Below, piece by piece: positions 17,775 to 26,169 of a stretch of DNA of 57,932 bases. The position numbers were made by a program, and so were the translations under genes. The first letter of the stretch is position 1. Each line of letters begins with the position of its first letter. The notes below the pieces were generated by a model. That model was not told where the DNA came from. It worked only from the letters and a program-made list of their open reading frames with translations, and did no database searches. Source of the stretch: Phycisphaerae bacterium (GTDB lineage Bacteria > Planctomycetota > Phycisphaerae > Phycisphaerales > UBA1924); contig PAKY01000031.1 in NCBI GenBank assembly GCA_002706885.1, positions 1 through 57,932 of the forward strand, given 5' to 3'.

Positions 17775-17798
17775 TCCGTCCGGCTCGCCGGGGACGGA
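17775..17798 (-). other. GC-rich stem-loop between lipoprotein gene and xerC
   Basis: TCCGTCC (17775-17781) pairs with GGACGGA (17792-17798), and the enclosed GGCTCGCCGG can extend the stem. It lies downstream of the minus-strand lipoprotein gene, with a second hairpin (GAGCGGCC/GGCCGCTC, 17693-17714) further on. Neither has a T-tract, so a terminator or mRNA-stabilising role is only possible. Confidence 0.28.
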
Positions 17799-17816
17799 TG
17801 CCTCGGCGGAGCCTGC

Positions 17817-18614
17817 TCAGTTGCTCGCGGTCCGCGCCGCGCGGGCGAGTCGGGTCCACTCGATATCGAGCAGATCGCCGACGAGCGCGCTCGTCGCGAA
17901 CTTCGTGTACAAGTCCATGCTCGCCTTATGGATGCGCCAGTCGAGCGGGCTCTCTGGCTCGGTGCGTCCTTCCGCGTACTGCTTCAGTCTGATGAGCACG
18001 TCGTGGTTCCGTGCGTCGAGATGCCTCGCCGCGACGGCTTCCGGATGCTCGTCGTAACCCGTGAGAGCGGACCGCCTCGCGTCCGTTGCCTGCATCGAAA
18101 ACAGACGCGGATCGTCAAGCAAACCCTCTTTGCCGTTCAGGGCGTCCTCGCGTCCGTACAGAGCGAGGGTCATCCCGAACACGGGCGGGTCGTAGGGGTC
18201 GAAGGCCGTGATCGATCCGACGATGATGCCATCGACGCCCAACGCTCGGGCGAGGTCCTTGGCTTCTCCCGGTGTCGTCACGCGGGTCATCTCAAGTGCC
18301 CGCATCGCGGCGATGGTCCGGTTCAGCGGGACGCACTGGAGGCCCCTGACCTCCGTGATCGTCGCCACAAGCTGGTCGCCGATGTGCGTCGGGTCCACCA
18401 GGCTTGTGCCACTTTCGTTGGCGGGTGGGGTAACCGCCCAGAGGACGTCACCACGGACCGTGTCGTACGGGGCGACGAGGACGTTGGGGGGATAGATCTC
18501 CGCCCGACGGCTCCCGCATCCCGTCAGCGAACAGCCGATGACCGCGGCGCAGGCGACGGCGCTTGCCACGCGCAGATTCCGCGTGGCGGTAAGCATGAAC
18601 TGTGCGATTGTCAT
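17817..18614 (-). CDS. Lipoprotein of unknown function
   Basis: 265 residues with a lipoprotein signal ending 'GCSLTGC' (acylated Cys33 or possibly Cys28). The mature part contains 'EIYPPNVLVAPYD', 'LWAVTPPANESGTSLVDP', 'HIGDQLVATI' and 'ALGVDGIIVGSI', a pattern like the nucleotide-binding-fold lipoproteins (CsgG, GNA1162 or FlgT-like) that assemble at the outer membrane. That resemblance is inference. ATG 18614 has AGGA upstream. It follows the TolB-like lipoprotein gene on the same strand, so the two may act at the same envelope site. Confidence 0.8.
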   Translation of the reverse strand: MTIAQFMLTATRNLRVASAVACAAVIGCSLTGCGSRRAEIYPPNVLVAPYDTVRGDVLWAVTPPANESGTSLVDPTHIGDQLVATITEVRGLQCVPLNRTIAAMRALEMTRVTTPGEAKDLARALGVDGIIVGSITAFDPYDPPVFGMTLALYGREDALNGKEGLLDDPRLFSMQATDARRSALTGYDEHPEAVAARHLDARNHDVLIRLKQYAEGRTEPESPLDWRIHKASMDLYTKFATSALVGDLLDIEWTRLARAARTASN

Positions 18615-18729
18615 GGCGTCCTGCTTTCGATCACCGCGGTCCCCGCGGATCGTCTCCTGAGATCGGCTCAACGCCGATGGGTCCTGTAACGCGGCGAGTC
18701 GTGAATCTCGCCACGCGCAGATGCTGCGT

Positions 18730-20214
18730 TTACTCGTCGGTCGGGACGGACACGAAGCTCGAGTCCTGGCCCTGTCCGGAGCGGTTCCTCGCGAAGTTCG
18801 TGTCGTCAGAGGAGTTCGAGATGCCGGTCGCGGCAAGGAGCGCCGGGGCCATGTCGACCGACCAGAGGTTCTCGACACCGCTGCGGTTGCTCACGAAGAT
18901 GACCTGGCCCGCCGAACTCCACGTCGGCATCAGGTCGATCGAGGCGCCGCTGGTGAGGGGGACCTCGCCGCGACCGTCAACGCCGACCATCCAGATGGCG
19001 GCCGACGGTGGCAGCGCGCCAACGCCCGAGCCGATCCACTCGTCGGGATTCGGAACGGCGCCGTAGGCGATCCGGTCGCCCGCCGGGCTCCACGCGGGGT
19101 TGATCAGGGCGAAATCGGGGTCGCTCGCGATCTGCGTCTCACGGCCCGCCTGGAGGGCGCCGCGGTCGAAATCGATGGTCCAGATCGCGAACGTGCGGTC
19201 GCCGCGCTCGCGGCTGCGCTGGAAGAGGATCTGGTCGGCCCCACCCGCGCCGGTCCCCTCCTTGGGGCACCACTCCGGGAAGAGGCCGTAGCCGATGAAC
19301 TGCGTCGCGGCGTTGTCGTAAACGTCGGCGACCCACAGCTCCCAGCGCCCGGACGTCTGTCCGAGGCGACAGAAGACCACTTGCTGGCCGTCGGGGCTCC
19401 AGCTCGGGTGCAGGTCGTTGCTCGAACCGCTGGTCACCTGGATCGCCTTACCACCGTTGACGGGCATCACCCAGATGTCCCACGAGCCCGTGCGGTTGCT
19501 TGTGAAGGCGATCCGCGTGCCATCGGGGCTGATCGTCGGCATGACGTCCTGGCCCGGATCGTCGGTCAGGCGGGTGAGCACGCGGCTGCCGACGTCCTTG
19601 ATGTAGACGTCCGCTGTCGGAGTGTGCTGCGTCGAGGCGAAGACGAGGCGACGGCCGTCACGGCTCACCTGCGGGTCAAAGTCCGATCCGTCGTTGGTGA
19701 AGCTGATCTGGCGGATGTTGACGGTGTGCTGGCCCTGGAACTCGCCGGTTCCGGGGATCTCCGTGCCCAAGAGCTCACCGTAGAGCTGCGACGCCATGTT
19801 CGGGCCGCTCGGCTTCTTGTCCGTGACGGTCTGAAGCTCCGGGCGGAACCGTTCGGCGTAGGTCGCGGCCTCGACGACGCCCCAGGCGTCGCTGCCGTGG
19901 TCGTTCTCGATCGCGAACTCGCCGCTGCTCGGCATCGCGTATGGGTCGTCGGATGTGCCGGGCTGGCGGGCGTGGTTCAGGCGTCCCGTCGCGAAGCTCT
20001 TCTCAGCATCCCATGCGGGGACGGTGGCGAAGTCCGGGGGCGGGGTCGGCGTCGGGAGCGTCGGAGCGAGGGTGCTCTCGCTGTCCTCAGTGGCGTATGA
20101 GGCGTCCCGACCGCCGCAACCACCGATCGTGGCGAGCGAGCCGGCGATCAGCGCGACCGCCGCGGCATGGGGGACGACCCTGGAAATGCGCCCGATAGTC
20201 GAGATCTGCGGCAT
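18730..20214 (-). CDS. TolB-like beta-propeller lipoprotein
   Basis: 494 residues. Signal peptide with lipobox 'TIGGC' (Cys33), a Thr/Pro-rich linker, a spacer of about 110 residues, then WD40-like/PD40 propeller blades recognised by repeats such as 'DPQVSRDGRRLVFAS', 'MPTISPDGTRIAFTSNRTGSWDIW', 'HPSWSPDGQQVVF' and 'NPAWSPAGDRIAYG'. These match the TolB propeller, which binds Pal at the outer membrane, but no TolA, TolQ, TolR or Pal is in the window. ATG 20214 is set by GGAGG eight bases upstream and by the lipobox; a longer frame to 20472 is rejected. Confidence 0.9.
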   Translation of the reverse strand: MPQISTIGRISRVVPHAAAVALIAGSLATIGGCGGRDASYATEDSESTLAPTLPTPTPPPDFATVPAWDAEKSFATGRLNHARQPGTSDDPYAMPSSGEFAIENDHGSDAWGVVEAATYAERFRPELQTVTDKKPSGPNMASQLYGELLGTEIPGTGEFQGQHTVNIRQISFTNDGSDFDPQVSRDGRRLVFASTQHTPTADVYIKDVGSRVLTRLTDDPGQDVMPTISPDGTRIAFTSNRTGSWDIWVMPVNGGKAIQVTSGSSNDLHPSWSPDGQQVVFCRLGQTSGRWELWVADVYDNAATQFIGYGLFPEWCPKEGTGAGGADQILFQRSRERGDRTFAIWTIDFDRGALQAGRETQIASDPDFALINPAWSPAGDRIAYGAVPNPDEWIGSGVGALPPSAAIWMVGVDGRGEVPLTSGASIDLMPTWSSAGQVIFVSNRSGVENLWSVDMAPALLAATGISNSSDDTNFARNRSGQGQDSSFVSVPTDE

Positions 20215-20401
20215 GTCGCGTGCCTCCGTGCAGCGCCAGACTGCTTCACGGCGCCGATCTTTGAACTGCTTGAACCGATCCACGCTCTGCGCAGGCTGTT
20301 CCGCTGCGCACCTTGACGCAGGCATATCGACGCCCGAGAAGCGTGAGATAAGCCCGAGCGACGAAGCAGTGAGCGCTACGCGAATCGCTTGCCAAAGCGC
20401 G

Positions 20402-20788
20402 TTACCGGACGCGGACGTGGGACACGATCGCGCTCGATTCAGGACGGCGGACCCAGATAGCCTCCGGACCACGCGGTCGCCGAGCGGTTGTCAGGCGCGC
20501 CAGATAGTGCTCCAGCCGCTCGTCAGGGAACTGCTCGAGGAACTCGAGCGTGACGCTCGGATTCAGTTCGAGCAGCCGCTCGATCATGTCCTCGCGGCTG
20601 ATGTTGGCGGTGGCGGCGCCCACGACCGTCGCCTCCCCAGCATCGGCGGGGCCCTGAGTGGGGGCGACGTACTCGATCTCGATCGACCCGGACGGCTCGT
20701 CCGTCGCGGGCGTGGGGCCTGCGCGCAGCGATGCCGTCCAATCAAACATGGCCTGCCTCATGCGAGCCAGCTTCGAACCTGCCATCAT
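20402..20788 (-). CDS. Conserved-looking hypothetical protein
   Basis: 128 residues, soluble, no family recognised. The start is well supported: GGAGG six bases before ATG 20788. The N-terminus has 'MRQAMFDWTASLRAG', the middle is Gly/Ala-rich, and the C-terminal third has 'DMIERLLELNPSVTLEFLEQFPDERLEHYLARL', an amphipathic helical hairpin that looks like a protein-interaction segment. It lies upstream of the TolB-like lipoprotein gene on the same strand and is divergent from the gene at 20877. Confidence 0.72.
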   Translation of the reverse strand: MMAGSKLARMRQAMFDWTASLRAGPTPATDEPSGSIEIEYVAPTQGPADAGEATVVGAATANISREDMIERLLELNPSVTLEFLEQFPDERLEHYLARLTTARRPRGPEAIWVRRPESSAIVSHVRVR

Positions 20789-20865
20789 GGCTTTCCTCCC
20801 GAATCCAAACTCCCTAGCCGACAGCTATCGGACGCGCCCAACGCCGGCGTGCACCTTTCCCGACC

Positions 20866-20871
20866 TAGCGT
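20866..20871 (+). promoter_or_regulatory. Possible leaderless -10 element before the gene at 20877
   Basis: TAGCGT fits TANNNT and ends five bases before ATG 20877, which lacks a Shine-Dalgarno sequence. Weakest member of the set described in the findings. Confidence 0.22.
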
Positions 20872-20876
20872 CCGGG

Positions 20877-21572
20877 ATGGCGATCTGGACGATTTCGGCG
20901 GCCCCCGATAACGATGGCTGGGACCATGTCATCACCGATGAGCATGGCGCAGAAACGGCGCGGGCGTGGGACGGCAACCCGCTCGCGAGCGATCCGCCGT
21001 CGGCGTCTGGATCGATCGCGTGCCTCCGCTCGGGGTGGGTAGGTGGCGAAGGTCACCCCGAGGATGGGGTGTTCACGTCCTCGTTCGAGACCTGGGCTAA
21101 GGCTGGAGCGGAGCGGTTCGGGGAGCGTTGGCCCGAAGTCGCGGCGCGCTACGAGCGGATCTGGGTCTGGCCGCACGCGCGGCATGTGCTGAGCGATACG
21201 CAGAGCATCTTCACCAACGTCCGAGACGACGGTGGGCCGCTGGCGGGCGCGGGCGTGCTTCTCGAGCCGACCGCGTTGTTGACCGCCTCGATGATCGAGG
21301 CTGCGGAAGACCACCTCATGCGCACGGCGGACACGCTGTTTGACCATGTGCGCACGGAGGCCGTGATCGTGTCCAACGCGGTCGTGGTCGAGCCGGCGGA
21401 TGGCGCCGCGGTCGGACCCTCAGGGCCCGCGATGCGACCGGCTCCCGCCCACGCGGGGGTGGTCCCTGTCGAACTGCTTCGTCGACTCACTCGGATGGCG
21501 TTGGACGCGGGGAAGCCCGTGGTGTTGTACGGCGACAACGTCGAAGCGCAGCGGGCTACACTGGCGGTATGA
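20877..21572 (+). CDS. Hypothetical protein, possibly TIM-barrel-like
   Basis: About 231 residues. Segments such as 'YERIWVWPHARHVLSDTQSIF', 'GVLLEPTALLTASMIEAAEDHLMRT' and 'VIVSNAVVV' recall the strand-then-helix pattern of sugar phosphate isomerase/AP endonuclease 2 TIM barrels, but metal ligands cannot be confirmed, so the function is open. ATG 20877 ('MAIWTISAAP') is chosen because the upstream frame (to 20658) overlaps the divergent gene and reads poorly. The stop overlaps the nuoC start (ATGA). Confidence 0.72.
   Translation: MAIWTISAAPDNDGWDHVITDEHGAETARAWDGNPLASDPPSASGSIACLRSGWVGGEGHPEDGVFTSSFETWAKAGAERFGERWPEVAARYERIWVWPHARHVLSDTQSIFTNVRDDGGPLAGAGVLLEPTALLTASMIEAAEDHLMRTADTLFDHVRTEAVIVSNAVVVEPADGAAVGPSGPAMRPAPAHAGVVPVELLRRLTRMALDAGKPVVLYGDNVEAQRATLAV
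21557..21562 (+). promoter_or_regulatory. Leaderless-type -10 element for nuoC
   Basis: TACACT is followed by exactly six bases and then the nuoC ATG at 21569. Transcription starting about seven bases after a -10 box would begin on the ATG itself. No Shine-Dalgarno or -35 hexamer is visible. The same TACACT-N6-ATG arrangement occurs at scpA. Confidence 0.42.
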
Positions 21573-22132
21573 GCGAAAACGGCAAGCCGAAGCTGGATCA
21601 TCCTGTGTTCGCCGCGGTCAAGCAGGCCTTTCCGGGCAAGCGGCTGCGTGGCACGGAGTTCCGCGGGCAGGCCTCGCTCGTGGTCGATCCGGACGACTGT
21701 CACGCGGTGCTCAAGTTCCTCCGCGACGACGACGCGATGTCGTTCAACCTGCTCTCTGATGTCGGCGGCGTGGACTACCTGAACTACCCGACCTCGATGC
21801 CGGGTCGGTTCGGCGTCTACTACATGCTCGTCAGCCACAAGAACGATTGGCGTTTCTTCGTCAAGACCTACGTGAATCCGTCGATCCCGACGGACGGCGT
21901 CGATGAAGATCCGTCGCTGTACGTTGATAGCGCGACTGATCTCTGGCCCGGCGCCGAGTGGCCCGAGCGAGAGGTCTTCGACATGTTCGGGATCCGCTTT
22001 CGGAACCACCCGGACCTTCGGCGGATCCTCACCTGGACCGAGTTCCCGGCGCACCCGCTCCGCAAGGACTACCCGCTCCGTGGGCGCGGCGAGCGCGAGG
22101 ACTACCGCGTCGTCGATCGCACGAACTCGTAA
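21569..22132 (+). CDS. nuoC: NADH-quinone oxidoreductase subunit C (NuoC)
   Basis: 187-residue 30-kDa subunit of respiratory complex I, on the peripheral arm that contacts the quinone site. It has 'MSFNLLSDVGGVDYLNYP', 'VSHKNDWRFFVKTYV', 'LWPGAEWPEREVFDMFGIRFRNHPDLRRIL', the complex I 30-kDa signature, and 'HPLRKDYPLRGRGER'. It is complete and not fused to NuoD. No other nuo gene lies in the window. It is convergent with the LptC-like gene, with 14 bases between stops. Confidence 0.95.
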   Translation: MSENGKPKLDHPVFAAVKQAFPGKRLRGTEFRGQASLVVDPDDCHAVLKFLRDDDAMSFNLLSDVGGVDYLNYPTSMPGRFGVYYMLVSHKNDWRFFVKTYVNPSIPTDGVDEDPSLYVDSATDLWPGAEWPEREVFDMFGIRFRNHPDLRRILTWTEFPAHPLRKDYPLRGRGEREDYRVVDRTNS

Positions 22133-22146
22133 GACGAATCGATTGA

Positions 22147-25113
22147 CTACCGCGGGATCGTGACCGTCCGCGCGTTCTGCACGCGGATGCGGTCTCGCGC
22201 AAGGTCCCACTCGAGGCCGTCGTCTTCCTGCGTCACGCCCTCCGTCTCGTCGTAGATCATCACGGTCTCGGTGTCAGAGGCCTCGGCTATGGCGATGTCG
22301 CGGTCAGCGTCGAAGACGACGCGGGAGGCGTTGATGCGTCGGGCGTCGCTTGCGATGCTGACGAGCCCGGTCGCGACCGCGCGCGTGAGCTGGGCGCCCG
22401 CGCCCTCGCGCTCGGCGAAAGCAGCCTCGACGCGTTCGGCGGCGATGGTGGTGACGGCGCCGTCGGAGGCGCGGCGGTGGACGATGCTTGCGTTGCGCTC
22501 GAACGTCGCGACTCCGGAGCGGCGGTTCATGGTCATCGCGCCCGACCATTCGAAGAGCGCGTCGCCGGCCTCGGTAGCGAATGGGTCGGTCGCCTGCGCG
22601 TCACTCGATGCGCCCTCGCCTGCGGTCTTGATGACCATCAGCCCCGGACCCGGGACGCGGAGAAGATTGCCGCCCTCATCAAGTTCGACACGGGCGCCTT
22701 CGAGGTGATAGAGCTCAACCGGCGAACCGGACGGCGCCGTGGGGTCGATCAGACGACGCTCGACGGTGGCCCATTCGGTCGGGCTCGTTCCGACGCCCTC
22801 GGCGATGGCGTTGAGCAGTTGGCGCTCCGCGTCGGATTGTTCAGACGCGTCAATCGGCGATGGGGTGAAGCTCACGAAGAGATGCTCGGCCGCGAGGGCG
22901 TCTCGCCGACCGAGCGTGTCGCTGGCGTTCGCGCTCGCGTTTCCCGAGCAGCGGAGCGCGCCCGCAACGTCGTCGAAGCGCATCGACCGTGTCCATGTCG
23001 CGGTGATCGCGACGCCGTCGTCGCCCGCGCGTTCGAAGGAGCCGACACCGTCGACTGCGACCGACCGCGAGGCGCCGAGAAGTTCGATGCGATCGCCAGC
23101 GATGGCGCCGGTGGGCGTCGACGCGGTCGCGAGTCCACTCGCCCCGCCCTCGAGGATCGCGGACTCTGCGGTGAGGTCGGCAATCAGGCGCGAAGCGGTC
23201 GCGGAGCGGCCTCGGCCGTCCTCGAAGTTCTGCACACCCGAGGCCTCGACCGCTACGACCTCGACATCGCCCTCGTCGTTTCGTGCGAGCGTGGCGTCGA
23301 GCGTCTCGGAGACGATGCGTCCCCCGCTCGCGCTGACGCCGCGCGTTTCGCCCGATGTCACGACGCGGACGGGGTCGGCGTCCTCTCCCTGCGTGCCTTC
23401 GGCAAAGTGGACGGCGAGCGTGCTGGCGACGAGCGATGAGCCCTTACCGTCTGTTGCGTCCGCGTCCTCTGCATCGACGCGCAGGAGCCTGATATCGCTC
23501 GCGTCAGCGGCGCCCTTCGGCGCAAAGGTGACGTCGAGGGACGCGGCGTCGAGGGTGGCGTCGTCGTTGGCGCCGCGCACCTCGCCTTCGAACGACGCGG
23601 CTTCGAGGCGCTCGCCTCCACGCGCAAAGGTGAACGCCGCGGCGTCGGACCAGCGGATGCGCCGCCGTCGGCGGGCGCCGTCGTCCTTGAGCGTCCCGTC
23701 CTGCGCCGCGACGAGCTCGCCGCTGCCCGAGACGAACGCGATCCCCTCATCGATGTTGAAGGTCATGTTCGTCGCGCCGGTGAGTTCGCCCGTCGCGGGT
23801 GAACTCAGGCGGACGTCGGCGACGGGCGAGCGGAGGGAAACGGCGCGGGCCGCGTCGTCGTACTCCACGACCGCGGCGCGGCCCTGCGCGTTTCGCGACC
23901 CTGCCGTGTCGGCGAAGGTTACCGCGCCTGTGGTGCCAGCGGTGAACCGCGCGAACAGGTCGGTTTCCGCGAGCTCCGAGGGCGTGGACTGGGGCGGGAT
24001 CGCCTCAAGCTTCATCCGCCCCGACCAGGTCAGCGTGATCGGATCGCTCGGCGCCGAGGACGGACTGGGAAGGACAGCGGTGGACTGCGCGGCGAAGACA
24101 GCGCCGACGAGGATTTCGGCAAGCGATTGAGCGCGCGGCGCGTTCACGGGCGATGGGATGGCTGCCTGTGAGGGGATCTCGCGATCGACCAGTCGTGACC
24201 ACACCGCGAGCGTGTCGGAGCGGATCGAGCGGCCGGACTGCTCGACGGTCACGTTCTCCAGAAACTCGGCGGCGTAGAGATCGACGCGGGGCGGGGTGGC
24301 GTTTGCGGTGGCCGACGCCGACGGCTCTGCTGGCGTGGCAGTTGTCGCGTCGACTACGGCGACCTGCGACTCGGTAGGCGGCGCGCGGGCCGAAGTGGTG
24401 GGTGTGGTGTCGGTGGCCGCTGACGCCTGCGGGGTGTAGACGAGCTTCTCGCCGCGATCGATGGTCAGCACGTCGATGCGTTGCTGCGGTTCGTTGACGA
24501 ACGCGTTCACACCCGAGCCGGCGAACTCGATCGTGTCGCTTGTCACGGTGAGGCGCCCGGGCGTTTCGAGTTGTCCGACCGCGAGGTCAAAATCCACGGG
24601 CGCCTCGGCCACGGCTTGCAACAGCGGGGGGGTGACGCCCGGGATCGGCCGTTCGCCCGTGTCGCTCTCGGCGAAGAGGCGGAGGGTCACGTCGCCTTCA
24701 AGCCGTCCCTGCTCGGGTCGGTCGCGGCCGACGGGTGTGTCGAACCGCCCGCGGTCGGCGCGGATGTGGAGTGTGCGACCGTCCTCGAGGAAGAACCACG
24801 CCTGCGGTTCCTCGACCCTTCGGCGGGTCGGCGACTCGGGCTGGTAGCTCTTCGCGAGGATCTCGCCGACGACCGTGGCGCGATCGTCCTCGGAGGTGAG
24901 CTGGATGCGCATCTCCCGCCCGCTGTCGCCCTCACCCAGCACGATTGACTCGACGTCGTCGATGCTGGTCGGCGCCGGTGTGTTCGATGCGCCGCCAGTG
25001 ACCGCGGCGACCGCGGCGATGACGAGCACGAGACCAAGCGTCGCCAGGACCGCGTAGAGGCCCGGGTTCACGCGCTTGCGTCGGGGCGGACGTGTCGAGC
25101 GGGAGTGGGGCAT
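22147..25113 (-). CDS. lptC: Giant LptC-like LPS transport protein with LptA-like repeats
   Basis: 988 residues. A basic N-terminus and single membrane helix ('GLYAVLATLGLVLVIAAVAAV') are followed by an LptC-type periplasmic domain (about residues 45-200: 'WFFLEDGRTLHIRADRGRFDTP', 'GRLEGDVTLRLF', 'VTSDTIEF'). The remaining ~750 residues are strand-rich with repeated LptA/OstA-like units, such as 'FLENVTVEQSGRSIRSDTLAV', 'SFEGEVRGANDDATLDAASLDV' and 'RVVTSGETRGVSASGGRIVSETL'. Bacterial LptC is normally about 190 residues. It starts eight bases after kdsD stops, so an operon for lipopolysaccharide export is likely. The LptC domain call is fairly firm; the repeat count needs a structural model. 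Confidence 0.85.
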   Translation of the reverse strand: MPHSRSTRPPRRKRVNPGLYAVLATLGLVLVIAAVAAVTGGASNTPAPTSIDDVESIVLGEGDSGREMRIQLTSEDDRATVVGEILAKSYQPESPTRRRVEEPQAWFFLEDGRTLHIRADRGRFDTPVGRDRPEQGRLEGDVTLRLFAESDTGERPIPGVTPPLLQAVAEAPVDFDLAVGQLETPGRLTVTSDTIEFAGSGVNAFVNEPQQRIDVLTIDRGEKLVYTPQASAATDTTPTTSARAPPTESQVAVVDATTATPAEPSASATANATPPRVDLYAAEFLENVTVEQSGRSIRSDTLAVWSRLVDREIPSQAAIPSPVNAPRAQSLAEILVGAVFAAQSTAVLPSPSSAPSDPITLTWSGRMKLEAIPPQSTPSELAETDLFARFTAGTTGAVTFADTAGSRNAQGRAAVVEYDDAARAVSLRSPVADVRLSSPATGELTGATNMTFNIDEGIAFVSGSGELVAAQDGTLKDDGARRRRRIRWSDAAAFTFARGGERLEAASFEGEVRGANDDATLDAASLDVTFAPKGAADASDIRLLRVDAEDADATDGKGSSLVASTLAVHFAEGTQGEDADPVRVVTSGETRGVSASGGRIVSETLDATLARNDEGDVEVVAVEASGVQNFEDGRGRSATASRLIADLTAESAILEGGASGLATASTPTGAIAGDRIELLGASRSVAVDGVGSFERAGDDGVAITATWTRSMRFDDVAGALRCSGNASANASDTLGRRDALAAEHLFVSFTPSPIDASEQSDAERQLLNAIAEGVGTSPTEWATVERRLIDPTAPSGSPVELYHLEGARVELDEGGNLLRVPGPGLMVIKTAGEGASSDAQATDPFATEAGDALFEWSGAMTMNRRSGVATFERNASIVHRRASDGAVTTIAAERVEAAFAEREGAGAQLTRAVATGLVSIASDARRINASRVVFDADRDIAIAEASDTETVMIYDETEGVTQEDDGLEWDLARDRIRVQNARTVTIPR

Positions 25114-25121
25114 CGGGGCGG

Positions 25122-26147
25122 TCAGTCCTGTTCGACGAGGCGCATGGCAATGAGGTCCTGCACATCGAGCAGGCCGATCGGTCGATTGTGCTCATCCACG
25201 ACGGGGATCTCGTCCTGGCGGTGTTCCTGGATCATGATCGCGGCGTCGCGCGCGAGGGCGGAGCGTTGGAGGGCGCGGGGCGATTTGGTCATGACGTCGG
25301 CGATCGGCGCGTCAAGCTTCGCGGCGTCGGCGCGGACGAGGCGACGGAGGTCGCCGTCGGTGAAGATGCCCGCGAGCGAGCCGTCCTTGGGATCGACGAC
25401 GAGCAACGCGCCAGGCCGGCGGCCGGCTTCGGCGCCGTGCTCGAGCGCGGCGCGGACGGTCTCGGTCGGTTCGATGAGCGGGAGGTTCTCGCCGACGCGG
25501 AAGCGGAGGAGGTCGGTCACGGGGCGGAGCAGACCGCCGAGGCGCCCACCGGGGTGACGCTTCGCGAACTGCTCGTCGGTGAAGCGAGCCCGCGAGGCGA
25601 CGGCGAGCGCGAGGGCGTCGCCGATGGCGAGGGCGGAGGTGGTCGAACTTGTCGGCGCCAGGAGCGGCGTGTCGAGTTCATCCCCCGCTTCGGTCTCGAC
25701 GCCGTCATCGATGGTGGCGGTGGCGAGGCGCTCGAGGGCCGAGGGGGACTCGGGATGGCGGCGGGTGATCGCGATGACCGGGATGCCGTCCTGACGGAGA
25801 ATCGCGGCGAGGGCGACGACTTCCTCCGTTGTGCCCGAGTGCGAGATGCAAATGGCGACGTCGTCGGGGCGGAAACGCCCGAGATCGCCGTGGACGGCCT
25901 CTGTCGGGTGGACGGCGTGCGAGGTGACGCCGAGCGAGCTGAGCGTCGCGGCGATCTTGCAGCCGATGTGTCCGCTCTTGCCCAGGCCGCTGACGAGCAC
26001 CGAGGCGTGTCGCTCGGCGCAGGACGAGATGAGATCGACCGCGCGGTCGAAGTGTTCGTCCACCGCGTCGGCGGCGGCCTCGATCGCCCGCGCCTCCGCT
26101 CGGAGGATCCTCTGTGCGAGCGCCGCGTCGGTATCGGTCCGCGTCAT
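25122..26147 (-). CDS. kdsD: Arabinose-5-phosphate isomerase (KdsD/KpsF)
   Basis: 341-residue enzyme converting ribulose 5-phosphate to arabinose 5-phosphate, the first step to Kdo for lipopolysaccharide. The SIS domain has 'VLVSGLGKSGHIGCKIAATLSSLGV', 'HPTEAVHGDLGRF' and 'AICISHSGTTEEV'. 'KRHPGGRLG' leads to two CBS domains ('GIFTDGDLRRL', 'DEIPVVDEHNRPIGLLDVQDL'). Length and order match KdsD. ATG 26147 gives the family N-terminus; there is no Shine-Dalgarno but TACGCT lies six bases upstream, suggesting a leaderless mRNA. Divergent from scpA with only 22 bases between starts. Confidence 0.95.
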   Translation of the reverse strand: MTRTDTDAALAQRILRAEARAIEAAADAVDEHFDRAVDLISSCAERHASVLVSGLGKSGHIGCKIAATLSSLGVTSHAVHPTEAVHGDLGRFRPDDVAICISHSGTTEEVVALAAILRQDGIPVIAITRRHPESPSALERLATATIDDGVETEAGDELDTPLLAPTSSTTSALAIGDALALAVASRARFTDEQFAKRHPGGRLGGLLRPVTDLLRFRVGENLPLIEPTETVRAALEHGAEAGRRPGALLVVDPKDGSLAGIFTDGDLRRLVRADAAKLDAPIADVMTKSPRALQRSALARDAAIMIQEHRQDEIPVVDEHNRPIGLLDVQDLIAMRLVEQD

Positions 26148-26153
26148 CCGGGA

Positions 26154-26163
26154 AGCGTACACT
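26154..26163. promoter_or_regulatory. Face-to-face bidirectional -10 element for kdsD and scpA
   Basis: The ten bases AGCGTACACT read TACACT on the plus strand (26158-26163) and TACGCT on the minus strand (26159-26154); the two boxes share the central TA. Each box is followed by exactly six bases and an ATG (scpA 26170 on plus, kdsD 26147 on minus). The whole divergent intergenic region is 22 bases. Confidence 0.48.
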
Positions 26164-26169
26164 CGACCG

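Noticed and set aside
18693-18712. Small hairpin GGCGAG/CTCGCC after the TolB-like gene as a terminator
   Set aside because: Six-base stem and no T-tract.
25831-26169. Upstream extension of ScpA
   Set aside because: Would run antisense through kdsD, and the ScpA family signature starts right after ATG 26170.
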